A stretch of 64,000 bases of DNA from Palsa-1150 sp964531095 (GTDB taxonomy: Bacteria > Myxococcota_A > Polyangia > Polyangiales > Polyangiaceae), in NCBI GenBank assembly GCA_964531095.1, contig CAZHED010000022.1, positions 1-64,000 on the forward strand, given 5' to 3'. A program made the position numbers and the translations under genes. Below are positions 8,211 to 16,250 of this stretch, piece after piece; the first letter of the stretch is position 1; the number at the start of each line of letters is the position of its first letter. A model generated the notes under the pieces. That model worked only from the letters and a program-made list of their open reading frames with translations, had not been told where the DNA came from and ran no database searches.

Positions 8211-9536
8211 TCAGTACGGTACGGGTGTAGCGCGGCCGACGCCCAGCGAAAGGACGATGAAGGCCGATAGGATGAGGGCCGTCGACAGGACGGCCAGGCC
8301 CCCCGCGTACGACCCCGTCGCGTGCTCGACCCAGCCCATCATGGAAGGGCCCACGAACCCACCGAGGTTTCCTATCGAGTTGATTAGCCCGATGCTGCCG
8401 GCCGCCCCGGCCTCTTTGAGCACAAGGCTCGGGAGCGCCCAAAACGACGGCTGATACGACTTGATGCCCGCGGCGGCGACGACGAAAAGCGCGACGGTGA
8501 GCGCGAGGTGCCCCCCGCTGCTTCTCACGAGCATGAGCGCCGCGGCGGCACAAAGCATGGGCACGACTGTATGCATGCGCCGTTCGCGCTTGAGGTCCGA
8601 GTGCCAGCCCGAAAAGACCTGACCGGCGAGCGCTGCGACGGGTGGCAAGATGATGAGCCAGGTGACGGTGTCGAGTCGAAGGCCGTACCAGCTCTTCAAA
8701 ATCGTGGGAAGGAAGAACTCGACGCTGTAGTTCGCCAGGACCGCGAGGAAGTACGCGAGCGCGAGCAAGAGCACCTTCGGCTGGCGCAGGGCGTCGGCGA
8801 CCTTCATACGTCGTGCCCCGACGGCGTCGATCCGGTCGCGATCGAGCGCGCCTTGCAGCGCATCTCGCTCGCTTGCCGTGAGCCACCTCGCGTCGGTCGG
8901 TCGGTCGGTCAGCCAAAACCAAACGACGACGCCCAGAATGACCGCCGGCAGCCCCCAACCGACGAACATCCACTGCCAGCCTTGAAGGCCAAGGGGCCCA
9001 GGTCGGCGCACCACCCCGTTATGGACCACTTCGGTCGAGGACAGCGCCAGCATCAGGTTCGAGATTTTGGGGCTGACGATCTGGGCGGTCGGCGTGGCGA
9101 TCAGGAACATCGCGATCGCCCGCGCCCGGTCTCGGCTCGGAAACCAGTGGGTCAAGTAGACGATGATGCCCGGAAAGAACCCGGCCTCGGCGAGGCCCAG
9201 AAGAAAGCGGACCGCATAGAATTGGAGGGGCGTCTTGACGAGGGCGGTCGACGCCGCCAAAAGACCCCAACTTACCATGATGCGGCTTATCCACTTTCGC
9301 GCGCTCCATACTTCGACGATGAGCGCGCTCGGGATCTCCAGAAGGAAATAACCCAAAAAGAAGATGCCGGCCCCGAACCCGAACACTTCGCTATCGAATG
9401 CCGGGAGGTCGCGCGCCATCGTCAGCTTCGCGAGCGAGACGTTGACGCGGTCGATGTAGGCGACCGTGTAGCAAACGAAACAAAGCGGCAGGATGCGCCA
9501 GAACACCTTGCGGCGAGCGGTTTCGAGCGCCGTCAT
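8211..9536 (-). CDS. MFS transporter, anion:cation symporter (sugar-acid) type
   Basis: About 441 residues with twelve hydrophobic segments in two groups of six. The N terminus RKVFWRILPLCFVCYTVAYI and the loop YIDRVNVSLAKLTM are typical of the ACS branch (GudP/GarP/ExuT-like), which takes up glucarate, galactarate, galactonate or hexuronates with protons. The frame reads up to a TTG at 9596, but the ATG at 9536 (MTALETARRK) gives a normal family N terminus. The stop lies 54 bp from the start of the aldolase gene and the gene is co-directional with it. The substrate is inferred from the neighbouring catabolic genes. Confidence 0.85.
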   Translation of the reverse strand: MTALETARRKVFWRILPLCFVCYTVAYIDRVNVSLAKLTMARDLPAFDSEVFGFGAGIFFLGYFLLEIPSALIVEVWSARKWISRIMVSWGLLAASTALVKTPLQFYAVRFLLGLAEAGFFPGIIVYLTHWFPSRDRARAIAMFLIATPTAQIVSPKISNLMLALSSTEVVHNGVVRRPGPLGLQGWQWMFVGWGLPAVILGVVVWFWLTDRPTDARWLTASERDALQGALDRDRIDAVGARRMKVADALRQPKVLLLALAYFLAVLANYSVEFFLPTILKSWYGLRLDTVTWLIILPPVAALAGQVFSGWHSDLKRERRMHTVVPMLCAAAALMLVRSSGGHLALTVALFVVAAAGIKSYQPSFWALPSLVLKEAGAAGSIGLINSIGNLGGFVGPSMMGWVEHATGSYAGGLAVLSTALILSAFIVLSLGVGRATPVPY

Positions 9537-9623
9537 TTCGAGCGGGCCCGCGGACTGACCGGCGTGCGATTCAGGGTTTGCTGCGGGCCCATCCAAATGC
9601 GCTGCCCCTTCATCGACGTGCGG

Positions 9624-10958
9624 CTACGGATGCCCGGGAAGCGCGACCGAGCCCACCCACCACGCTTCGCCCCCGGTGACGTCGTAGCTCCGCACGTAGC
9701 TCAATCCTCCGTCGTCGCCGATCCGGAACACCGAGAGATTCGGGCTCACCTTGACCGTCTTGTCCGGGGCGGTTGCGTCGGGTGGCGAGACCTCTTTCTG
9801 GTTCGCGACGACCAGAAAGTGCTGCGTCGGGTCGATCGTCATCGTCCGCGGCTCGAAGCCGTGGGTATCGACATGGGCGACGAGCTTGGGCTCACCGGTC
9901 GCGGAGTCCAACGAGAATACGGCAACGTCGTTCTCGCCGGGGCCCGACCTGCCCTCGCAGGGTGTCTTCGGCGAGCAAACGTGCGTGTTGCGGTTCGCCA
10001 CGTAGACCCATCGGCCGCTCGGGTGCACCTGGATGGGGCCCGCTCGCTGGTCGGGGAACGCGAGGGTCGGGTCGCTTAGCGTCGTCGTCCCGAACAGCTC
10101 GGTCACGACGCCGTCTACGTTCTTGTACGTGAGGATTCGATTCCCCCGTTCCAACGACGCGTAGAATAGAGGCTTGGTCGGGTGGAAATCGATGTGCCGA
10201 GGCCCGAGGTGGCTCGGAAAGTCGATCGCGTGACGCTTCGTCAGCACGCCGTCATCGAAGGCGAAGACGACGAGGTGCCCGGGCTTCGCCGGCTCGATCT
10301 TCTTCTGCTTGCCGTCGCCCTGCACCTTTTCTTCGTCGCCGCGCACCGGAACGATCGCCCACTTGTTCGAAGGGTCGACGCGGATCTGGTGTGCCAGGAA
10401 TCCGAGGTGCTCGGGCTCTTCCGGCTGTTTGACCGGCTCGCCCAGGCCCCCGTCGGGCTTCAACTGCAGCACCGTGGCGCTCTCGGTCATGTTGTGCGCC
10501 AAGAGCAAGTAGCGGCCCGAGTTGTCGACGGTGGCGTGGATGGCCCGCGGAAGGCGCGCCAACGGCTCGCCGATCTGCGCGATGGCGCCGGTCGCGCGGT
10601 CGATCGCGAACGCGTAAACGGCGGTGGCGGGCGGGCGGTCCTTCGGGGCAGGGGTTTCGCTGCACGCGACGTAAAGGGACGTGCCCGCCGGGTGGACCGC
10701 GACGTATTGGACGACGCCCGCCAGATCGGCGACGGCCTGTCGTGGTGTGAGCTCGCCGGTCTTCGTGTCCATGCCGTAGACGTGAAGGGAATTGCCTACG
10801 CCGGCATAGACGGCGACTTGCACGGGGGTCGAAACCGGCGCCACCGGCCCCGCTTGGGAGTGGGCCGCCGGCCCTCCGGTGCTCTTGCACGCGGTGCACG
10901 CGGCCAGAAGTAGAATCGAGCCGGCCCACCAAGTCTGGCGCTTCGCTCCGCGGACCAT
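9624..10958 (-). CDS. Secreted beta-propeller lactonase-like lipoprotein
   Basis: 444 residues. The N terminus has a positive region, a hydrophobic stretch and two candidate lipobox cysteines (LLLAAC and ACTAC), so export and lipidation are likely. The rest has the repeated blade pattern of the seven-bladed 6-phosphogluconolactonase (YbhE/Pgl) family, for example VAVHPAGTSLYVACSE, VDPSNKWAIV, HIDFHPTKPLFYASLE and VHPSGRWVYVANRNTH. Such proteins open sugar lactones, and in this cluster an aldarolactone made by oxidising galacturonate or glucuronate is plausible. An export signal is unusual if the lactone is made in the cytoplasm. A good AAGGGGA site lies about 5 nt before the ATG. Confidence 0.8.
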   Translation of the reverse strand: MVRGAKRQTWWAGSILLLAACTACKSTGGPAAHSQAGPVAPVSTPVQVAVYAGVGNSLHVYGMDTKTGELTPRQAVADLAGVVQYVAVHPAGTSLYVACSETPAPKDRPPATAVYAFAIDRATGAIAQIGEPLARLPRAIHATVDNSGRYLLLAHNMTESATVLQLKPDGGLGEPVKQPEEPEHLGFLAHQIRVDPSNKWAIVPVRGDEEKVQGDGKQKKIEPAKPGHLVVFAFDDGVLTKRHAIDFPSHLGPRHIDFHPTKPLFYASLERGNRILTYKNVDGVVTELFGTTTLSDPTLAFPDQRAGPIQVHPSGRWVYVANRNTHVCSPKTPCEGRSGPGENDVAVFSLDSATGEPKLVAHVDTHGFEPRTMTIDPTQHFLVVANQKEVSPPDATAPDKTVKVSPNLSVFRIGDDGGLSYVRSYDVTGGEAWWVGSVALPGHP

Positions 10959-11105
10959 GGCATCCCCTTTCGTTCGATCGCTGCGCCAATCCGTTCTGGA
11001 GGCGCTCCCGCCGGACGGGCCCGACGAAGCCGCCTACCCTACACAAGGCCCGAGCTCTCGTCGACTGCGCCGGCGCCTCGGGAAAGAGGCCACTACCTTT
11101 CACTT

Positions 11106-11146
11106 GGTCGCCGCCGTCGTGCGATAGTTCGAGCACGGCGGCGACC
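11106..11146. promoter_or_regulatory. Perfect 12-bp inverted repeat in the leader of the GH79 gene
   Basis: The arms GGTCGCCGCCGT (11106-11117) and ACGGCGGCGACC (11135-11146) are perfect reverse complements separated by 17 nt. The repeat lies in the 215-bp space between the divergent lactonase and GH79 genes and ends 16 bp before the GH79 ribosome site. It could be an operator for a regulator of the uronate genes or a stem-loop in the GH79 mRNA leader. There is no T tract after it, so it does not look like an intrinsic terminator. Confidence 0.55.
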
Positions 11147-11173
11147 GGAGTCGGCGGGACCAGGAGAGCCAAC

Positions 11174-13036
11174 TTGAAAAATGCGCGGAGTTCGTGCGCG
11201 AGTCTTGTCTTTGCGGCGTGTGCCGTCATGAGCGGTGCGACCGGGGCATGCGATTCGAGCCCCGGCGGCTCCCCCGCGGGCACCGGGTCGGCGTCCGGCG
11301 GCGGATCCGCCGCGGCGGGGTCGTCGGGGGCCTCGTCCGGCGCCGCGTCCACGTCGTCGTCGGGCTCCCAGACCGCTTCAACGTCGTCGTCCGGGGCGGG
11401 GGGCGCGTCGTCGTCGGGCGCAGCCACGTCGTCCGGCTCTCCGAGCTCGTCGTCGGGCACGTCGACGTCGTCGTCTGGTTCCCCTGACGCGTCGTCCTCG
11501 TCGTCGGGCGCCGTCGGGGGCTCGTCCGGCGCGGCCGACGCGTCCGCCGACTCGCCCCGAGGATCGTCGGGCAGCTCCGGGTCGTCTTCGGGCGACGCGG
11601 GAACGTCCGGCAGCGGCGCCGGATTTGACGACGCGAGCCTGGGCACGATGGACGGCGGGCTCGCGTTCAACGGGCCGACGATGGCAGGCACCGTCACCGT
11701 CAACCGGGCGATGAAGATGGGCGCGCTGGCTCCGGGCTTCGCTGGATTCAGCTTCGAGAAGACCCACATGAGCGACGGCTTTTTCACGGCGACGAACGCG
11801 CCGCTGATCGCCCTGTTCAAGCTTCTCGGTCCCGGTCTCGTGCGGATCGGTGCGAACGACGTCGACACTTCGACGTGGGTAGCGGGAGCAGCGGCGGTCA
11901 CGGGCGGGAGCACGTCGACCAACATCGGCACGATCGACGTCGACGCCCTGGCAGGCTTTCTCACAGCCACGGGCTGGAAGGCCATCTACGGCGTGAGCAT
12001 GAAGGACCCCACGCAAGTGCAGCCATCCACCGCCGAGGTGACTTACGTCACGTCCAAGCTGGGCGCGAGCTTGCACAGCGTCGAAATCGGCAACGAGATT
12101 AGCTTCTTCGGAAGCAACGCTCTGGGCACTCCGCAGATGCAGTGGGAGGCATTCGAGACGTCGATCCGCGGCGCCGTACCGACGGTGCCCTTGGCGGGTG
12201 CGGGCGTGTTCGGCGCCGTCACGACGTTCACGCTGCCCTTCATCACCGCCGAGGCGAGCAAGCTCGTCCTCGTGACGCAGCACTATTACAAGGGCGCGGC
12301 GAGCAGCAATCCGAAGGTGGCCGACCTCCTCGCGATCGACCCGAGCGTCGCCACGACGACCCAGCAGATCGCGATGGCCGCTCAAACGAGCAAGATCGCC
12401 GACGGGTTTCGCTGGGGAGAGATGAACTCGTACTCGGGCCACGGGGCCATGGGCGTGAGCGACGTCTTCGCGTCGGCCCTCTGGTCGATCGACTTCATGC
12501 TGACGACGGCCGAGTACGGCGCGGCGGGCGTCAACTTCCACGGCGGCGGCCAGAACATGGACGGCAACACGTGCACGAACGGCGTCGCGTCGTGCATCAA
12601 GCCCTTCCGCTATTCGCCCATCGACGAGGTCGACGCGCAAGTCACGGCCGCGGCGCCCCTCTATTACGGCATGCTTCTCGTGTCGAGGGCCGGCACGGGC
12701 ACCATGTACCAAACCGCGGCGCAGGCAGGGAGCCTCGCCTTCGACGGGTACTCGGTCGGCCAGGCCGACGGGTCGACGAGCGTCGTCCTCTTGAACAAGG
12801 ATGCAACGAGCGGCGTCAATGCGAGCGTCGACGTGGGGACCACGGTCACCGCGGCCGACGCGACGTACCTCCTTGCCCCGTCGCTCACTTCGACGACCGG
12901 CGTGACCCTCTCCGGGGCGAGCGTGACGCCCGCGGGCGCGTGGAATCCGCTTCCCCCCTACACCTTATCCAAGAACGGCAACGTCGTGACCGTGGTCGTT
13001 CCACCGGCGAGCGCGGTCATCGTCCACGCGCACTGA
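11174..13036 (+). CDS. GH79-like (beta-glucuronidase/heparanase type) secreted lipoprotein
   Basis: 620 residues starting at a TTG codon supported by AGGAGA at 11162-11167, seven nt upstream. The signal peptide ends in a lipobox-like GATGAC, then comes a Ser/Gly/Thr linker to about residue 155, then a TIM-barrel glycosidase. The putative acid/base is E308 (EIGNE) and the nucleophile E416 (WGEMNS), with the following beta-sandwich ending VVVPPASAVIVHAH. This layout fits clan A retaining enzymes of family GH79 (beta-glucuronidases, heparanase-like). The likely role is release of glucuronate or a methylglucuronate from polysaccharide at the cell surface, matching the neighbouring uronate genes. 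GH30 or GH39 are the alternatives. Confidence 0.75.
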   Translation: MKNARSSCASLVFAACAVMSGATGACDSSPGGSPAGTGSASGGGSAAAGSSGASSGAASTSSSGSQTASTSSSGAGGASSSGAATSSGSPSSSSGTSTSSSGSPDASSSSSGAVGGSSGAADASADSPRGSSGSSGSSSGDAGTSGSGAGFDDASLGTMDGGLAFNGPTMAGTVTVNRAMKMGALAPGFAGFSFEKTHMSDGFFTATNAPLIALFKLLGPGLVRIGANDVDTSTWVAGAAAVTGGSTSTNIGTIDVDALAGFLTATGWKAIYGVSMKDPTQVQPSTAEVTYVTSKLGASLHSVEIGNEISFFGSNALGTPQMQWEAFETSIRGAVPTVPLAGAGVFGAVTTFTLPFITAEASKLVLVTQHYYKGAASSNPKVADLLAIDPSVATTTQQIAMAAQTSKIADGFRWGEMNSYSGHGAMGVSDVFASALWSIDFMLTTAEYGAAGVNFHGGGQNMDGNTCTNGVASCIKPFRYSPIDEVDAQVTAAAPLYYGMLLVSRAGTGTMYQTAAQAGSLAFDGYSVGQADGSTSVVLLNKDATSGVNASVDVGTTVTAADATYLLAPSLTSTTGVTLSGASVTPAGAWNPLPPYTLSKNGNVVTVVVPPASAVIVHAH

Positions 13037-13150
13037 GCGTCTTGGCAAACACGTGGGCGTTGGCGAGGGCCCCCGCGGTTCGACTGGCGCCATCCCACGC
13101 TGGGGTTGAATTGAGAGCCGGGCGGGCGATAGAAGGGATCTCGGGCCATC

Positions 13151-14136
13151 ATGACCATTCGCTGGGGCATCATCGGCTGCGGAGACGTGTGTGAGGGCAA
13201 GAGCGGGCCGGCATTTCAGAAAGCGACCGGCAGCTCGCTCGTTGCGGTGATGCGGCGCGATCGGGCGCGGGCAGCGGACTTTGCACGCAGGCACGGCGTG
13301 CCGCGGTTTTACGACGATGCCGATGCGCTTGTGGCCGACCCCGAAGTCGACGCGGTTTACATTGCGACGCCGCCGGGGTCGCACCTCGAGCACGCCCTTC
13401 GAGCGTGTCGCGCCGGCAAGCCCGCCTACGTCGAGAAGCCCATGGCCCGCAATCACGCCGAATGCCTTTCGATGTCGGCGGCGTTCGAGCTCGCGAAGAT
13501 CCCCCTTTTCGTCGCCTACTACCGGCGGGCACTCCCGCGCTTTGGCGCGGCGCGCGACGCCATCGCGTCGGGGCGCATCGGCACGGTGACCGGCGTCACG
13601 TACCGCTACGCCGCCCCCCATCATCGAGGCCTCGACCCATCGGCGTTGCCGTGGCGCCTTCGCGCCGAGGAGGCGGGCGGAGGGCTGCTGCTGGACCTGG
13701 GATCGCATACGCTCGACATCCTCGATTTTCTGGTCGGCCCGCTCGGCCGCGTCGCCGGAAGCGCGGCCAACCTGGCTTCGGCGTGCGACGTCGAAGACAC
13801 GGTGGCCATGTCCTTCGAGGTGCGCGGCGTTCCGGGCACGGCGCACTGGTCGTTCGCGTCCGACGCCCGCGACGACCGCATCGACATTCTCGGCACGGAG
13901 GGACGCGTGTCGCTCGCGACGTTCGGCGACGACCCGGTGGAAATCGCCCTCGCCACCGGGACCGACCGCGTCGACGTGCAGCGTCTCGCCCTGCCCAACC
14001 CTGCGCACATTCAACAGCCACTCATTCAGACCGTCGTCGACGCCCTCGAGGGCAGGGGCGTGTGCCCGAGCACTGGCGCGAGCGCCGCCAGGACCTCGGC
14101 CGTGATGGATCGCGTGCTCGAGTCGTTCTACGGGAC
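13151..14136 (+). CDS. Gfo/Idh/MocA-family oxidoreductase, 3' end lost in gap
   Basis: About 328 residues before the run of N. The N-terminal Rossmann motif is WGIIGCGDVCEGKSG, and the family's EKP motif is at residues 95-97 (AYVEKPMARN) with K96 expected to take part in catalysis. The C-terminal domain contains GGGLLLDLGSHTLDILDFL with the usual active-site histidine region. The protein is nearly complete (family length is about 330-350), so only the last few residues should be missing. It is an NAD(P)-dependent sugar or polyol dehydrogenase of unknown substrate. Next to the uronate genes, a uronate or aldose oxidation role is possible but unproven. Confidence 0.85.
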
Positions 14137-14236
14137 NNNNNNNNNNNNNNNNNNNNNNNNNNNNNNNNNNNNNNNNNNNNNNNNNNNNNNNNNNNNNNNN
14201 NNNNNNNNNNNNNNNNNNNNNNNNNNNNNNNNNNNN
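14137..14236. other. Assembly gap, 100 N
   Basis: Exactly 100 N. This is the conventional placeholder for a scaffold gap of unknown size. Both flanking genes point into it and lose their 3' ends here. Confidence 0.99.
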
Positions 14237-14886
14237 GTCTCGCCCCAGGGGTACTCGCGCTGTTGGTTGCCTCCCGCCGCTGCGTACTCCCACTCGGCTT
14301 CACTCGGCAGAAAGCCCCCGTCCCAGATGCAGAACGCGTAGGCCGCGTACCACGTCACTTCGTTGATTGGTAAGTTCTCCTGGCTCCCTGGCTTGCTCGT
14401 CCACGTCGAATTGGGATCGCTCGCCAGGTCCACGTCGGTCAGCGAGACGTTGCTGTTATCCGCCGCGACCCACCCCGTTTCGTACTTGCCCGGGGTGGCG
14501 CTATCCGCCAGCCCCTTGCCGCCGTTCACGTGCGTGTGAATTCCGGACGCCGCCGTCGGCGTCCAGCCACTTTTCCACGCGGCTACGTACTGCCGGAACC
14601 GCCCCACCGTAACGGGGTACTTGTCGAGACGGAAGCTGCTGACCGTCGCTGGATCCGCCAAGCCCGTTGCGGTCCCGTCGTTCGTGTACGTTCGGTTGTA
14701 CGTCCCACCGGCGACCACCGGACTCGTGCAGCAGCTCTCATTCGCAGCGCCGCAGTTCGTGCTGCCGGGGCCCTTCACATGGCAGTTTGCACTCGATGGA
14801 AGAAGACCCGCATTCGAGCTGCTGCAGCTCGCCGACAGGCCCGCGGCGAAAGCCAACCACACGATCTCGACCGAAATGCGTCTCAT
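14237..14886 (-). CDS. SUMF1/formylglycine-generating-enzyme-like lipoprotein, 3' end lost in gap
   Basis: About 216 residues are visible from MRRISVEIVWLAFAAGLSASC, a signal peptide ending in a lipobox. The mature part has the FGE-sulfatase (C-type-lectin-like) fold signatures VAGGTYNRTYTND, FRLDKYPVTVGRFRQYV, LPINEVTWYAAYAFCIWDGG and FLPSEAEWEYAAAGGNQQREYPWG. The usual C-terminal third of the domain lies in the assembly gap. Most secreted bacterial members do not activate sulfatases but serve in ligand binding or as carriers of the fold. The start at 14886 follows a promoter-like element about 54 bp upstream. Confidence 0.85.
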
Positions 14887-14939
14887 GAGCTCAACCCCCG
14901 GGAAGGGACGACGACCGCAAGAACCGCCAGCATCGCACA

Positions 14940-14967
14940 CGCCTACCAGGGCACCGCGCCCTGTCAA
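14940..14967 (-). promoter_or_regulatory. Candidate sigma70-type promoter for the FGE-like gene
   Basis: On the minus strand a perfect TTGACA (14962-14967) is followed after 16 nt by TAGGCG (14940-14945), 54 bp before the ATG at 14886. The -10 element is weak, as is common in very high G+C genomes, so this is a candidate only. Confidence 0.35.
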
Positions 14968-15099
14968 TCGTCATTCTTGTCCCCGATCGCATCCCGGCGC
15001 GGTGGACGGGGGGACTATGCCGCAATGACGGCCGACCCAGGAAAAAAATCGTTCGCGTCGTCGCCGTGCCCGTGAGCCATCACGTTGCGTGCAGACCTG

Positions 15100-16038
15100 T
15101 CATGCGCGCACGCGCCTTTCGGCGGCGCCATGCGGGGGGTCGCCGATCACGGTCTGGCTGCGCATGCGATCGAGCGCGGCCGCTTCGATCTGGCGAACGC
15201 GCTCGCGGGACAAGCCGAAGCCGTGACCGATGTCGGCCAGCGTCCGGCCCTCGACGAAGCGCTCGCGCAAGATCTCGGCCTCTCGCGGCGGCAGGGTGTC
15301 CAGCAAACGGAGCGCTTCCAGCGCCCTTTCGCGTGCGTCGACTTCGTCGAAAGGCGACGGTCGGTTGCGATCGAGGAGCGTGTCCACGAACGTGATCGGA
15401 TGGTCGGAGTCGACGAGTTGGTCGAGAGAACGCGGCTCCACCATCCGCGCGGCGAGCGCCCTCGCAACTTGCGCGATCCGTAGGCCCGTGGTGGCCGCGA
15501 TCTCCTCCGGGGTCGGCTCGCGTCCGAACTCCGCGGTGAAAGCGGCGGCTGCCGACCCGATGCGGGACTGGAGGTCGTTCAGGTGCACCGGGATGCGGAT
15601 CGCCCTTGCGGTGTTCTGGAGGGATCGCCGGATGCCCTCGTGGATCCACCAGGACGCGTAGGTCGAGAAGCGTGTTCCATATGCTGGATCGAATCGATCG
15701 ACGGCTGCCATCAGCCCGAGATTGCCCTCCTGGACGAGGTCGGCGAGCGGCGTGCCTCGGTTCGCAAAGCGTTTCGCGATGCTCACGACGAGGCGCAGGT
15801 TCGCCTCGACCATTTGCTGCTTGATGCGCCGGACGTGCTCTCGCGCCTGAAGGAGCGTGGCGGCCTCCGCTCCGCTCCGCTTCAGCTCCGATAGCCCGGC
15901 GGTCGCGCGAACGATCTCCTGGGCCAGGGCGAGCTCCTCCTCGGCCGTAAGGAGCGGGCGGTTTGCCAGGCCGCGAAAGTACTCGTCGAGTGACGCGCTA
16001 CGCGAGCTGGATTCGGTCGTCCGGTTGCGGCGCGGCAC
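15100..16038 (-). CDS. RNA polymerase sigma-70 factor, group 2/3 (RpoD/RpoH-like)
   Basis: 312 residues from a GTG at 16038 (GAGGAAA 10-17 nt upstream). The frame is open to 16275, but the upstream residues are Arg/Ser-rich with no family similarity. Domains: region 1.2 (SLDEYFRGLANRPLLTAEEE), region 2 with RLVVSIAKRFANRGTPLADL and TYASWWIHEGIRRSLQN, region 3, and region 4 with LPPREAEILRERFVEGRTLA and the HTH GLSRERVRQIEAAALDRM. It lacks region 1.1, so it is an alternative rather than the main housekeeping factor. The divergent gene 16251 and this gene share a 212-bp upstream region. Confidence 0.92.
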   Translation of the reverse strand: MPRRNRTTESSSRSASLDEYFRGLANRPLLTAEEELALAQEIVRATAGLSELKRSGAEAATLLQAREHVRRIKQQMVEANLRLVVSIAKRFANRGTPLADLVQEGNLGLMAAVDRFDPAYGTRFSTYASWWIHEGIRRSLQNTARAIRIPVHLNDLQSRIGSAAAAFTAEFGREPTPEEIAATTGLRIAQVARALAARMVEPRSLDQLVDSDHPITFVDTLLDRNRPSPFDEVDARERALEALRLLDTLPPREAEILRERFVEGRTLADIGHGFGLSRERVRQIEAAALDRMRSQTVIGDPPHGAAERRVRA

Positions 16039-16250
16039 GCAACGGAGCTTTCCTCGGGGCCCTGGCGCGCGTCGATCCGATTCCGACGTGAGGCACTGGC
16101 TTGCCGACGAGCCGCGCCTCGAGTGGGGGTCCGATCGAGGGAGGAGCCGTCGACGATCACTCTCGGCGGAGCTTGAACGCGAGGTGAACCTCGGCCGTGG
16201 CAAGAGAAGTTTTTTGGATTTTTGGCGTGACCTTGAAGGACTGTCTCGCC

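Noticed and set aside
8890..8915. Short GGTC tetranucleotide run inside the MFS gene
   Set aside because: It encodes part of a soluble loop (LTDRPTDAR) and has only about four units, so it is likely chance.
8508..10079. 523-codon plus-strand frame over the MFS and lactonase genes
   Set aside because: Opposite to a twelve-helix transporter and a beta-propeller; no motif.
10252..11985. 577-codon minus-strand frame across lactonase, intergenic and GH79
   Set aside because: Pro/Asp/Ala-rich and antisense to the GH79 linker; it spans two real genes and shows no family similarity.
13037..13150. Terminator between GH79 and the Gfo/Idh/MocA gene
   Set aside because: No stem followed by a T run could be found in this 114-bp space; the two genes may be co-transcribed.
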